A stretch of 64,000 nt of DNA from Siphonodentalium dalli (taxonomy: Eukaryota; Mollusca; Scaphopoda; Gadilida; Siphonodentaliidae): positions 128,873,030-128,937,029 of the forward strand of contig CP136067.1 in NCBI GenBank assembly GCA_032622095.1, read 5' to 3'. This document shows, one piece after another, positions 23,479 to 34,259 of this stretch. The notes under the pieces are model-generated. The model was not told the origin of the DNA, did not search any database, and saw only the letters and a program-made list of their open reading frames with translations. Positions within the stretch are counted from its first letter, which is position 1; each line of letters starts with the position of its first letter. The translations under genes were made by a program, and so were the position numbers.

Positions 23479-26400
23479 CTGAAAAAAAGAAGCAAAAATC
23501 CCCATAAATTTACATTAAAATTGTGAAAATTAATTGCGATCACTAACAGGCATCGCTTATTGTGATTATATTAGCTTCCATTAATTTGTCAGTACAGTAC
23601 AATACTTAGGCTGCTGTACATGAGCAACTCATTTGTCGATTTCTACAGGCGAATATACTTCCAATCGATGTAATGATTCGGCGAGCAAACCATTTCGCTT
23701 GCACTGGCACGCAAGCTATGTACATTCAATATGATTTAAAGACATATTATGGACTTGTTCGAGTGCGATAAACTTATAAGTTTGTACTCAGGCGCTATGC
23801 CAACATGGATAATGTATCATTCTACTAAGATCACCGACCATATACCACTCCATAGAAAACATCGTCTGAACTACGCTCAATTGTAAATATTTACACCTCA
23901 ATCCGGGACGCAACAATCGGCGATAAACTAACGCAAACGATTTCGACATCTGGAGTCATTGCACTTAATAAACATATAAGAACGACGGTGTTTGTTGTCA
24001 ATTTGGATAAATATTCGAAAAGAAAAAAAAATACTTTGAGCAAGATTATTCTCCATATCTATTTGATCACCCTACCGGAGAGTTTCACATCGATAGCTAC
24101 AACTGTCCTCTTCTGGTCGACTGACAAATCAGCCTAAGCGAAATCTGATTTACTTTTTGAGCAAAATCAACTAATTATAAATTAGAATATTAGATTTTTA
24201 CATTTTTACTTTAGAAATAATGATCAATATAATATTGTAAAATGAGTCCGTGTCTGGTCTTAAACTTCACTATTGCATTTGACTATTAAACGATACTCTA
24301 TAAATACAGTGAGTAGTTACAAACATCGGGTATAATACTATATGTACTTACAATGTGGTAGGCATCGGCGGGGCATGATTTTGGCTTCTGGCCCGTGAGA
24401 AGTCCTTCGTAATCATCAACACCATCTTTTGATCCGCAGCAACGAAGCTGCAATTGATATAAGATGGAGTTATCCTCACTTGTTGTAAATATATTATTCA
24501 TTCCAAATCCAATATAGTTATGTAAAATAAATAAACATTGGCTCATATAATAGACATAATTACATGCATGCGCCATGATGCGGGTTAGATAGCAATCCTG
24601 AACGCATATTAGTCACATTTATCAACAGACTCTATTTGTCCAAGACTGAATTTAGTTGTCTGACACTTGCAGAATGAGGTCCCCAGAGGGTGAATTTAGT
24701 GATGATATCGCACACAGCGGGCTAGCGTAACAAAATTCACCATCTGGGGACCTCATTCTGCTTATGCGTCATCTTCTGGAAAGTATCGACAGTCTCAAAT
24801 TAACAATGTTTTAGTAACTTTTTGTCCTCTTCTGTTCAGTTTCTACATCCTCTAATCAGAAGATAAAATACACAATCGAGGTGACTAATGGGTCAACATC
24901 ATCAATTGGACCTGGATAACTTCAAATCTGATCCTTGATCTCATATAGCAGCAGTCTGATAAATATCCAGACTCCATCTCATTACGTAAGTTGATTTAAA
25001 GGCCCACTTAATTTTCGAATGCCCAGATAACATTATATACAACCTACATGTATTTCATATTATATACCTTTTGAAAGAGGAACCAAAAAAATATATATTC
25101 CACCAGAATATGGAACAGCTGTAGCCTAGGAGTGTCCACTAAGTATTAGAGATTCTTAGATTAATTCCAAGACCCCCCCCCCCCCTTGTCAACCCACAAT
25201 GCATCAGAATTCAAACTAAGAGATTGAGTTATTCCCCTTCCGTTGAGAATAATAGATTTTACAGTAAAGCCAAGGTCAAAATTAAGCACCAACAGACCTT
25301 AGTGCCTTGACAAAAACAACATGTTCCCAGTTTATTCCAACGGATAAGTTGATAATACAATGTTTTGGAGCTTCCTCTTTCAAATGGTGTATAATATTGA
25401 ATATGTTGTATATAATGTGATCTGGTGATTCGAAAATTAAGTGGGCCTTTAAATGAAATGCGGTCTAATTTTATTTAGACTGACATAGCAGTAACCGTTG
25501 AGGCATCAGCAGAATGAGGTTCCCAGAGGGTGAACATGGTGACGCTAGCCCGCCGCACGCGATACCATCACTAAATTCACCCTCTGGTGACCTCATTCTG
25601 CAAATGACAGACACACTATTTGAAAGCTTTAACGTTAGGTAACGATAGGGAAGACGGAATAACGCACAATACAGACACCATCACTGTGACTCCACTGTCA
25701 TTACTACAGTAATGCCCAAAGTAATTGACCACTTAACCACAGCAGAATTATGGGTAACTTTTCATGGCTTGTTGCCATTCATCGGAAAGCTCTCACCGAG
25801 AGCTTTCCGATGAATGTCAACAAGCCATATTTCCGACTAAATCCTGAAAAGTTACCCATAATTCGCTATGGTTAAGTGGTCAATTACTTTGTGAACTACT
25901 GTAATTCCGGAAAGATGATACAATCCTTGCTCCAGAGTATATTCGTGCGCGTCATATAGAGTATTCTCACCGACTCCCCATCGGGTACTCATTTAACGTA
26001 CGTATTGGTGCATGGTAAACGGTACACTCACGTTTGCCTGGATGAGGTCCATGAACGCTGTGGCTTGAGGTTCCTCTGGATCGTAATAATTTTTCACACT
26101 CCAATCTAGTTTTTCTCCTAGCATCTCTCTAACCTGGAAGTATGAAACAGTACATTGTTTAGCTAATCGAAATGTGAACTTAGATGTCACATTTATGTAT
26201 GGATCTATACACAGCAAATAATGTGGGGAACCAGATAAACTGTCCCAGTGGTGGAACCAACAGAGTTGGGTTTTCACAGTCGAAGAACCAATTGGTTCTT
26301 TACCTATTTATTAAAGAACCAAACAAAGATCCAATTTGTTCTTGGTTGACGAAGAACCAAATAAGATATATTTTATTTTTGTCATCAGTGAAGAACCAAA

Positions 26401-29400
26401 ATTGTTACAACTCTGTTACAATTATTCAATTACCACAAAAGTACGACTGTCCTAGTGGCCGAACCAACTAAGTTATTTGGTTCTTCCCAAGAACCAGTTG
26501 ATTCCACATAAATTTTCTTGGTTCTTTACGAAGAACGAAATCATTTTTGGCAATTGTCTTGGTCTTCGCGAAGAACATAATTATCCGGGGCAATTCCAAG
26601 AACCAAAAATCCTAATTTGGTTCTCCGCGAAGCTCCGGGAAGAACCAGATGGGTTTCTCACTGAGAACCAAATCGGATCCCAACGAAGAGCCGATTTCCT
26701 TTTTCGTATAGATATATCATGTACAAAAGTTCATCGACGATACCAAACGATCAGCGACGATACCAAACGATCAGCGACGATACCAAACGATTTAACTGAC
26801 ATAATATGGATATGAATTGTAAGACGTGAACCATAAGCCTAAACATAGTTGTGCTCGCGTATATGTGACCCGCCATATCAAATCCAGTCGGAAGTCGGGA
26901 TTTTTTTTACCCTGTGCCAATGCATTATCTTATATATGCGAGTCGACCATAGGTCAAGAGAATGCATTGGCCTAACAATTTGTTATCATGTTTTTTAAAT
27001 AAATGTTTCTTACAATTTTTAGGACATAAAATAAAAAAACATCCATTACCCTGCAGGGAGCCCCACACATATATAGAAGCATATAGAAGAGTGTCGTCTG
27101 CACATGTTTGTCTGGGGCTCTGTATGGGTGAAATTATAAAATTGTTAAAGAATACAAGAATAAATTATTAAAATTGTAAAAAATTGTTAGGCCAATGCAT
27201 TCTCTTGTATATGCGAGGCGACCTATGGTCGACTCGCATATATAATAGAATGCATTGGCACAGGGTAAAAAAATCCCGACTTCCGACTGGATTTGATATG
27301 GCGGGTCACATATACTCATGCATGTCAGAGATGTGATTGTTGGGGGGGGGGGGGGGGTATAGGGCGGACATGCAGAAATTGGCAACGGGATTGCTTGCGG
27401 GTGCTTGTGGAACATGGAATTGATCATTGGAACGCAATCAAACCACGAAGCAATATATATACCAAGGAAATTGCCACCTATAAGCCATTGGCTTACTACC
27501 AAATCCTCTTCTCTAATGTTGAATTGTTAATGTCTTTATATTATGTCTTATATGTGCTAGTTCTTGAGAATAAATATTGTTTACACCAAATACTATTTGA
27601 TTTTCCAGCATACTGCATGGTAATGACCTTATATTTGAAACCTTCCAAACCCTTGCTCAATCAGAACCCAAACAAAATTCTAAATTTTATTTCAGCAACT
27701 ATTGTTGAGAGTGTGGACGCTTTTTTGCCTTAGAGGCCGAAATGTCAATTTTTACCACCGCTATCGGACGGTATTAGTTGCCCGACTTTTCGCCTTGGAG
27801 GCCAAACTTTCCAATTTTCGACCAAGCGCGGGCATACGGCGGGAGTAACCATGACTCTCTTAAGGTAGGGTGGGTTTATTTTATTTTTGTCTTTCCTTTC
27901 CCTTCGCCTTTGAAGCCGGCTTTATTTGCTAAAACGGGGATACTGACAAAATAATAAATACCGGTACGCATCTTTTCAGTTTGTCTGGAAACGTTCACAA
28001 TCAGGTTTCGCGCCGCCAATTGCCAAATTTGACAATGGCAAAAATAATTCACATTTGGCAAAAAATATTTTCATTTGGCAAAAGTTTTGGCAAGTCACTT
28101 TTTAATTCCTCAATAAAGTTGAAAAATATCGTCAATCAATACCATTCATTTTTGGAAATTATTACAATGGAATTATATTAGTTGTTTTTTATATGGTTTC
28201 GCAAAAGTTAACAGCTCCATTAAGATGCAGTTAATCTGATATAATTAGTATCGATGGGTGGAGGGATTACCTCTATTTAGTGTGATGGTGGTGCTTACAT
28301 AGTTACTCCTCTTGTGATGTTCCCTTCTGATGAAGCAACGCTTCTACCATTGTATTGTTCGGTGATTGGTTTATTCTTGTATGATAAACCACACTAGAGA
28401 TGAGAGTATAATTATTAACTAACTGCTTTTTTTATCGATATCAAACCGCGCATGTCGAAACATAAGACTCAATCAAGGTTGCAGAAAATGATACCATTGG
28501 GAATAATATTTGGCAAATTCTAAAAGAATTTAGCAAAAAATATTTTCATTTGGCAAAAGTAAATTTCGGTCCCTGCTCACAATATCTTTCACTTGTAATC
28601 CATATATAGAGGATATCCATTTTCGTCATCACGAATGAGATAATTACCACATCCAAGTTAATCCAACCAAACAGTGTAAATATTCTGTTTATTATATGCT
28701 CCGCTCAGTTGGCCCATGGCTCAACTCGAAAGAAGAGTAGAAATGCAGATATGTATACCCACGCACAGCCATGGTAATTAGCTTGTGCATATAAAAATAG
28801 TTCCATTGTTCAGACAGATTGGTTGAGGGATAAAGGGGCTAACACATTGACCATAGTATGTTTAAACAAAATTCAACCTGAAAATGTAACTCGGCTTGTA
28901 TCGAATCACTTTTAATTTTAACGCGGATGGATACGAGTGAGATATCGATATCTCTCTTGCTGGATTACGTTTTTTATCTGATGCAAACATACTACTATTT
29001 ACTACTATATGGTAGCTTAGCATATAATACATGTGTGTGCCATCTTTATTAGTTTGTGAACAGTGTGTTCTAAATTTATTTTTTCAAATATATGTAAACC
29101 GCTTATGTATAGCAACCAACCAGCGAATGTCCGGTACTGTCACTTTGCAACGTTAATGGCAATGTGTTGTTGTTGTTGTTGGTGGTGGTGGTGATGGTAG
29201 TGGTGGTGATGATGACGATGATACATACCTGAGATTTTGCTACGACGGCCCAGATTCCAGCTCCGAGCAATACTGCGAATATGATGAATAGACAAATGAA
29301 GAACTGAAAAAGAAAGTTTTTAGAAAGAAAATGTCAGTAAATCATATGCAATTTAATACTAATGTTTTTTTGTTTAATTTTGTTTACAAACGCCTTTCTA

Positions 29401-30903
29401 TACTAAAGCATCATTTATGAGTAGTTATCGTATAGGCTCTGTTCAGATAATAAGTTCAACAAAGGACCCTTGAACTTACTATCCTTAAAGGTACTCAATC
29501 CGATCAGCCGCTCCTAAATTACTATTTCTTTGGCTTCGGGGGTAAAACATATTTGATTCGAGTCGAGGAACCTGCCCACCAAAGCTCAGAGTGATCAGAT
29601 ATAGATTTTTGAAGTTTGTTATTTCAATTGTTTCTGGGCCAAAAGCACGAGGTCAAACGGACGGTCTTGCAGATAAAGATGGATAACTCTAAACTCAAGT
29701 GGTACTAATAACCACTTGATTATAGAGTTATCCATCTTTATCTGCAAGACCGTCCGTTTGACCTCGTGCTTCTGGCCAAGAAACAATTGAAATAAAAAAC
29801 TTCAAAAATCGATATCTGATCACTCTGAGCTTTGATGGTAGGTTCCTCGACTCGAATCAAATATTTTTTACCCCCGAAGCCAAAGAAATAGTTGTCAAAA
29901 CCATTGGTATTTAAACATTACTGTCACAGCGGAATTACTAACAACAGTCAAATTAGTCCAATAAGTTATCAAAGTTTAATCAAAACTTGACGGTAAACAT
30001 TGGAAAAGGTCAAAGCATTGAATATTGTTCTGAAAATCATAATCAGACTAAAATATTCGAACATACAACACGATTAGCAATTTTTGTCAACTAACTACTG
30101 ATACAGTTTTGCATTGAACATTGTTCTGAAAATATTCGAACATACAACACGATTAGCAATGTTTGTCAACTAATTACTGATACAGTTTTGCTTGCATAAG
30201 AATGGTTTCAAAATACGAACTGTCAATAATTAATATAAGCACAATTGATAGATTTCTCCATGTTCTTCTCACCGGTGATGTTTTTACAGACTTATATATT
30301 TTTAGCTCATTTCCCCCACTGTGAATGGCTATGGTCCCTTTAATCCTTTCTACACTAAAGCATCGTTGATGAGTTGTTTTCCCACATGAAATGTTCAAAT
30401 AATATGTTCGATAAATAGGTCGTTTGTTGAACTTATTACCTGAACATTTCCCTTAATAAATAGGGCTCCTTCTGTACTTCCGTATTTATTTGTCGTCTGC
30501 TTTTATCACCTTAACATCCCTCCAAATAAATATTAGACCATTTCGATGTGCACTTTCTAACTGACTGGGAGAATCCATTTAGTATAGAAAGGGGTAAGAG
30601 ACGGAATTGAGGAATCGAATGGTAAATATTTACCGTTCCTAGCCTACATTGGCTCGCTTAGAACATTCCGATGTAGAGAAGGAAGTGGGGAATCGAAGGG
30701 TAAATACTTACCGTTCCTAGCATACATTGGCTCTCTCTAAGCGCACCACAGCATCCAAGAAAGCCGACGATCATAATAACGACTCCTATGGCTATTAGGA
30801 TGTATGCGCCTGTGTGCAGTAATCCCAGGGTCTCGTTGTATTTCCCAATATTCTCGTCCACTCGAACCCATATTCCAACCCCTAGTATAGCACAGCCTAG
30901 AAT
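23395..30903 (-). CDS. Tetraspanin, CD9-type, five internal exons (gene incomplete)
   Basis: Exons at 30903-30712, 29303-29229, 26133-26032, 24447-24352 and 23478-23395 all start after AG, end before GT, and keep phase 0, giving 183 residues in one frame. Order: end of TM1 and EC1 (with sequon NET), TM2 with GFLGCCGALRESQCMLG, TM3, large loop with the CCG signature, KSCP and AC cysteines, then TM4. A four-cysteine loop of this size is typical of CD9/CD81-like members. Tetraspanins organise membrane microdomains with integrins and other partners; this protein's partners cannot be told. About 20 residues at each end are missing: the start exon (N-terminal C..KY...FN) was not found upstream and may lie beyond the window or be too short to see. 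All four introns carry MITEs or other repeats except the shortest. Confidence 0.9.
24352..24447 (-). CDS. Tetraspanin exon: CCG signature of the large loop
   Basis: Acceptor 'ttatatcaattgcag', donor 'gtaagt'. It encodes LRCCGSKDGVDDYEGLLTGQ then KPKSCPADAYHI (32 residues). CCG and the later Cys are the disulfide cysteines that define the family. With the cysteine of the next exon this makes the four-Cys loop. Confidence 0.92.
24646..24965. mobile_element. Family F MITE in a tetraspanin intron
   Basis: The hairpin GCAGAATGAGGTCCCCAGAG ... CTGGGGACCTCATTCTGC is followed by the family interior 'agaagataaaatacacaatcgaggtgactaatggg'. The right hairpin is lost. Confidence 0.6.
24996..25452. mobile_element. 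Family G MITE, full copy, in a tetraspanin intron
   Basis: The left end TTAAAGGCCCACTTAATTTT mirrors the right end AAAATTAAGTGGGCCTTTAA. The second bases inward also pair (CGAATGCCCAGAT / TCTGGTGATTCG). A C run at 25173-25185 is internal. TTAA at both borders suggests a TTAA-targeting element. Confidence 0.75.
25497..25622. mobile_element. Family F hairpin fragment in a tetraspanin intron
   Basis: A single hairpin: GCAGAATGAGGTTCCCAGAG to CTCTGGTGACCTCATTCTGC, with CCCGCCGCACGCG at the tip. It is followed by the outer end 'aatgacagacacact'. Confidence 0.6.
25705..25903. mobile_element. Family E foldback MITE in a tetraspanin intron
   Basis: TACAGTAATGCCCAAAGTAA at the left, 'ttactttgtgaactactgta' at the right. 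One arm lacks the GGATTTAGTCGGAAATATGG block, so the hairpin is asymmetric. It lies only 128 bp from the donor of the 26032-26133 exon. Confidence 0.7.
26032..26133 (-). CDS. Tetraspanin exon: first part of the large loop
   Basis: Acceptor 'gtttcatacttccag', donor 'gtgagt'. Encodes VREMLGEKLDWSVKNYYDPE then EPQATAFMDLIQAN (34 residues). The final LIQAN runs into LRCCG of the next exon, matching the usual helix-then-CCG layout. Amphipathic, no cysteine, as expected here. Confidence 0.9.
26223..26700. repeat. Cluster of GAACCAA / TTGGTTC palindromic motifs
   Basis: At least a dozen AAGAACCAA or TTGGTTCTT motifs occur within 480 bp, often as facing pairs such as GAACCAATTGGTTC (26288) or TTGGTTCTTTACGAAGAAC (26518). 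Spacing is irregular (15-60 bp). Plus-strand frames of 95 and 112 codons carry repeated KNQ for this reason. It lies in a tetraspanin intron. Origin unknown; either a decayed palindromic tandem array or a protein-binding site cluster. Confidence 0.55.
26735..26794 (+). repeat. 20-bp tandem repeat, three units
   Basis: CGACGATACCAAACGATCAG is repeated three times head to tail, the last unit ending 'attta'. It abuts the GAACCAA cluster. Confidence 0.85.
26860..27314. mobile_element. Family D element in a tetraspanin intron
   Basis: Outer ends ATGTGACCCGCCATATCAAA and the mirrored TTTGATATGGCGGGTCACAT, then 'ccagtcggaagtcggga' and polyT/polyA, then the core CCCTGTGCCAATGCATT ... AATGCATTGGCACAGGG. 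The core also sits inside family C. The left inner hairpin has lost about 28 bp. Outer flanks are TA-like (TATATGTG / CACATATA). Confidence 0.75.
27315..29150. other. Intron sequence without a recognised gene
   Basis: A 146-codon plus frame (27293-27733) starts in the D element and crosses a 16-G run (27342-27357); I see no motif in it. Short TTTGGCAAAA-type motifs recur at 28030-28095 and 28510-28560, shared with 34985-35042. Confidence 0.35.
29160..29226 (+). repeat. TTG/GTG/ATG trinucleotide microsatellite next to a splice donor
   Basis: A run of (TTG)n, (GTG)n then (ATG)n with interruptions ends within a few bases of the donor of the 29229-29303 exon. On the transcript it is a (CAN)n tract just inside the intron. 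Confidence 0.85.
29229..29303 (-). CDS. Tetraspanin exon: TM3
   Basis: Acceptor 'actttctttttcag', donor 'gtatgt'. Encodes FFICLFIIFAVLLGAGIWAV then VAKSQ (25 residues). The FF.CL..IF.....GIW pattern is the standard TM3 of the family. Confidence 0.92.
29391..29484. mobile_element. Family B fragment in a tetraspanin intron
   Basis: GCCTTTCTATACTAAAGCATC starts as the B left end does and runs through 'gagtagttatc' and 'cagataataagttcaacaaa', then stops at the H element. Confidence 0.6.
29485..29895. mobile_element. Family H foldback variant in a tetraspanin intron
   Basis: Begins TTAAAGGTACTCAATCCGAT. Two long arms (about 29515-29705 and 29711-29895) are inverted copies of one another, each containing 'cttcgggggtaaaa', 'ttcgagtcgaggaacc' and GGACGGTCTTGCAGATAAAG. 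The centre is 'ccacttgattatagag' / its mirror. So an H right half has been duplicated head to head; the outer right end is missing. Confidence 0.7.
30340..30597 (+). mobile_element. Family B MITE, full copy, in a tetraspanin intron
   Basis: TTAATCCTTTCTACACTAAA at the left and TTTAGTATAGAAAGGGGTAA at the right, so the right TTAA has mutated to GTAA. The interior has 'gttgaacttatta' and 'ccctccaaataaat' blocks shared with 40412. Confidence 0.75.
30611..30660 (-). repeat. Tandem copy of the exon end and 5' splice site
   Basis: 30611-30660 repeats 30689-30738 with a 78-bp offset and six or so differences. It carries the last 20-25 bases of the TM2 exon and its donor (AACG|GTAAAT at 30633-30632, versus AACG|GTAAGT in the real exon). 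Use of this copy would extend the exon in frame, but TAA at 30658-30660 would stop translation. Confidence 0.8.
30712..30903 (-). CDS. Tetraspanin exon: end of TM1, small loop, TM2
   Basis: Acceptor 'ttttgttgttctttcag', donor 'gtaagt'. Encodes ILGCAILGVGIWVRVDENIG, KYNETLGLLHTGAYILIAIG, VVIMIVGFLGCCGALRESQC, MLGT (64 residues). GIW, the NET sequon in the small loop, and GFLGCCGA..ES.CMLG are hallmark positions. The preceding exon should hold the start and the first half of TM1. Confidence 0.95.
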
Positions 30904-31165
30904 CTGAAAGAACAACAAAATCGTTTGTCAGCATCATTGACAAAAGTGAATATCTTAATGGACAGACTTGAATAATTACAAAACTTTGAGTTAGACCATG
31001 TATAGTTTGATCCAGAAAGCATAACCATTCTGGAATATCTGTGTTTTTTTTTAATCCTTTTCACACCCACTAGATCTGGGTAACAAAAAAATTCTTATGT
31101 CTAGTTCCGCGGCCATTTTGACCACTAATTTTGTTTTACCCAGATCTTTAAATGTTGCATGTGTA

Positions 31166-31620
31166 TTAGGCGAAAACAAAAAACTTCTCTGTTTCCGATA
31201 ACATTGGGGAAATTTTCCAGACAGGCAGACAGGGATTTTTTTTCTTGCAATTTAAAAAAAAAAACCTTTCAGCCATAAGCGATATAATAATAGTGTAGTC
31301 ATGGTGCTATGCCATGGAATATGGTAGATCCATGTGTATTAAAAATAAGCCAAGCGTGAAGCATTAGATAAAAGCATGTTGTCCCTTGAATTCATTCACT
31401 CTATATAGTAAGATCTCAACCAACGTTCAGCTTAATAACCCACTTATTTTTGCTTTTGGGATTGGGAAAACAATAAATATTCACATTGACACAGTAACAG
31501 GTAACTATATAGACTAGCTTTCTGGAGAAAATTGACAAAAAATTTGAGGCAGGCAAGAAAATCTCAGCCAGGCAGGGAATGTGAATTGTATCGGAAACAG
31601 AGAGGTTTTTTGTTGCCTTA
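31166..31620 (+). mobile_element. Family I MITE, full copy
   Basis: TTAGGCGAAAACAAAAAACT ... TGTTTCCGATA mirrors TATCGGAAACAGAGAGG ... TGTTGCCTTA. A second inner mirror is 'ccagacaggcagacagg' / 'ggcaggcaagaaa'. Sister copies at 38884 and 50905. No coding capacity. Confidence 0.7.
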
Positions 31621-32116
31621 TCCTCATTTATCCCTCGGAGTGTCTTGATTTATATGTACAGTAAATTTGGTGGTTGGCATGTCATGTTATTTATTACATA
31701 TCTATCAACGTAAATCGCATGATCGCACGAGTTTCCTGGCGTTTGATAATTCTCAGAATCGCACTAGTGCAATCTGTCGACGGAACTATTTCATTCAGTG
31801 TTGTTAGACTGGTTCTCGCCGTTCGCCGTTACTATTTTTACTTTTTCAATCACGACAATAAAGAAACAATAAGCGATCAATCGATGAGATGAATCATTCA
31901 AGTAGTTTCATTTCAAGAATATGTTTGTCGAGGCACAGAATTTAATTTCAAACGCATCATTAAAGATGGGTCAAGGTCACTCGCGGATAGACGGGCTCCC
32001 TGTCTGATTGTTGCGTTAACCTAAAATGCCGTTAAAACTCAATTAAATTCAAATTTTCTGTACCGGAGATGAACGATTGTGAGTCAACTTACTATGATAC
32101 GGAGATGTGTAATAAA
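31621..32116. other. No recognisable gene
   Basis: A 72-codon plus frame has no motif. No traced repeat. Confidence 0.35.
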
Positions 32117-32282
32117 AATAGAACCGCATGAGTGTCTGGATTTTGACGAATTATCGCACTCGATTTGTTGGCGGAACGCGATACCTCTCGTGCGGGACTG
32201 CGTCCCGCACTCGAGGTATCGCTCCGCCAACAAATCTCGTGCGATAATTTTATCAAAATCCAGACACTCATGCGGTTCTATC
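32117..32282. repeat. Near-perfect palindrome, 80-bp arms
   Basis: AATAGAACCGCATGAGTGTC mirrors GACACTCATGCGGTTCTAT; the tip is GTGCGGGACTGCGTCCCGCAC. Arms are GC-rich. It is a single copy in this window and probably a foldback element. Confidence 0.65.
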
Positions 32283-32334
32283 TATGTATTGCATGGCTCC
32301 GTCTCTTGATCATGTAGTAATAATAGAGGGGATT

Positions 32335-32395
32335 TGTTGAGCGCCTTATCCCCGAAGGCTCAAAGCGCTGCACATACAATTGAGCATTAATGCAC
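32335..32395 (+). repeat. Common marine-invertebrate 'aaagcgct' repeat motif
   Basis: 'gagcgccttatccccgaagg' then 'ctcaaagcgctgcaca' resembles a short motif I recall as frequent in marine invertebrate DNA. This is recollection, not a search result. Confidence 0.35.
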
Positions 32396-32410
32396 ATACT
32401 AATGATATGT

Positions 32411-32881
32411 CATATGACACCCTCGCATATAAAATCCAGTCGGAAGTCGGGATTTTTTTTAGCCTGTGCCAATGCATTCTCTTATATATGCGAGTCGACC
32501 ATAGGTCGCCTCGCATATATAAGAGAATGCATTGGCCTAACAATTTGTTATCATGTTTTTTAAATAAATGTTTCTTACAATTTTGAAGACATAAAATAAA
32601 AAACATCCATTACCCTGCAGGGAGCCCCACACATATATAGAATCATATAGAAGAGTGTTGTCTGCTTATGTTTGTCTGGGGCTCTGTATGGGTGAAATTA
32701 TAAAATTGTTAAAGAATACAAGAACAAATTATTAAAATTGTAAAAAAATGTTAGGCCAATGCATTCTCTTGTATATGCGAGGCGACCTATGGTCGACTCG
32801 CATATATAAGAGAATGCATTGGCACAGGGTAAAAAAATCCCTGGATTTGATATGGCGGGTCACATATGACACCCTCGCATA
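32411..32881. mobile_element. Family D element with 19-bp flanking direct repeat
   Basis: Core CCCTGTGCCAATGC (here AGCCTGTG at the left) to GCATTGGCACAGGG; outer sequences 'ccagtcggaagtcggga' at the left and TTTGATATGGCGGGTCACAT at the right. CATATGACACCCTCGCATA occurs exactly at 32411-32429 and 32863-32881. The left outer end is replaced by that repeat, so it may be a target duplication or a gene-conversion scar. Confidence 0.7.
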
Positions 32882-33533
32882 CGCCCGTAAAGGACACACA
32901 CATACACACATTCTAAGACATTTCACAAATCTGATTCTGATGGTTGTGAACCGAAGTGTGACTTGAATAGATGCGTCTTGAGGTTAGTTTTGAAACAAGT
33001 ATTAGGTAACCGGATTTTTTGTTTACTTCTTTATTTAGTTGGTTCCAGACAGTTGATGCAAATGATTCTAAAGACTTTCGACCATAAGTTTCCAAGTCAC
33101 GCCTCGGAACCGCCAACAGGTTTGATGATATATAGCGATCGATTTGGGTAGCCGGGTATGTATAATGTATATGTACATGTATGTAACAATTAATCTATAT
33201 AAGCAGGTAGAGGATGTAGTAACATATATAACATAGTAACTATAGTAATTTTACAAAAGCCTTTTTTTTATTCTGGTCGTATACGTAGTCATTTCATCAA
33301 CCTTACCACTAAGTCTGGCCTCGAGCCATAATTAGGAAACTCTATATGAACGAACGCGGAAACAAACGAGGAGTAAACAGGAATGTAATAATTACTCAAC
33401 GACACGAGGTCATGGAGTTAATCACCCGATAATAACTATAACATTTAACACGGAAGATACACACCCACTCCAACGAGGGTGTGTGAATATGAAGTGATGT
33501 TGTACAAGTACCGTCATATGAGGTACAGTAATG
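32882..33533. other. No recognisable gene
   Basis: Opposing frames of 62-67 codons at 32913-33151, without a motif; no traced repeat. Confidence 0.35.
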
Positions 33534-33740
33534 CCCTAAATAATCGACGCCTTAACCACAGCAGAATTATGGGTAATTTTTCAGGATTTAGTCGGAAGTA
33601 TGGCTTGTTGCCATTCATCGGAAAGCTCTCAGTGAGAGCTTTCCGATGAATGGCAACAAGCCATATTTCCGACTAAATCCTGAAAAGTTACCCATAATTC
33701 TGCTGTGGTTAAGGAGTCGATTATTTAGGGCATTACTGTA
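33534..33740. mobile_element. Family E foldback MITE, best-preserved copy
   Basis: TACAGTAATGCCCTAAATAA to TTATTTAGGGCATTACTGTA, arms differing at only a few positions, centre AAAGCTCTCAGTGAGAGCTTT. TA at both borders. Confidence 0.8.
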
Positions 33741-34259
33741 TACCGAGCATGTATCATCACATTAGACATTATACCACTTCATTACGTGGAATATAACTCA
33801 TAATTATTTATATGAACAGGAAGACATTTGAACATGACATAACACCCATACATTAAAGAGGTATGCATGTTATCTTCAGCGTAAGCAGGACTGAATGCAC
33901 ATGATCGATTTCTTACTAATGACTGTGATTACAGATGTGGCTATTTTTATGAAGACTCTGAACATTATTTCATGCTCTGTGCATTATTCAGTAGTCAACG
34001 GGCAGTTATGTATAGTTCACTAAAGAACATGAATGTGGATATAAATATTAAAAGCTTACTTTATGGAAACAATGCAGTGATGCAACAAATAATCTTATCT
34101 TTAATACTGTCCATCTATACTTCGAATCTACCAAGCGGTTTAATTCAAAATCTTTAATATAATACAATTAAACCTGATTGAACAAGTACATGTATCGTTT
34201 ACTGTATCATCCCTCTACACTCACAGCCCTGTTGTCCCTCAAGTACATCCTTATAGTAT
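33741..34259. other. No recognisable gene
   Basis: AT-rich, one 61-codon frame, no traced repeat. Confidence 0.4.
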
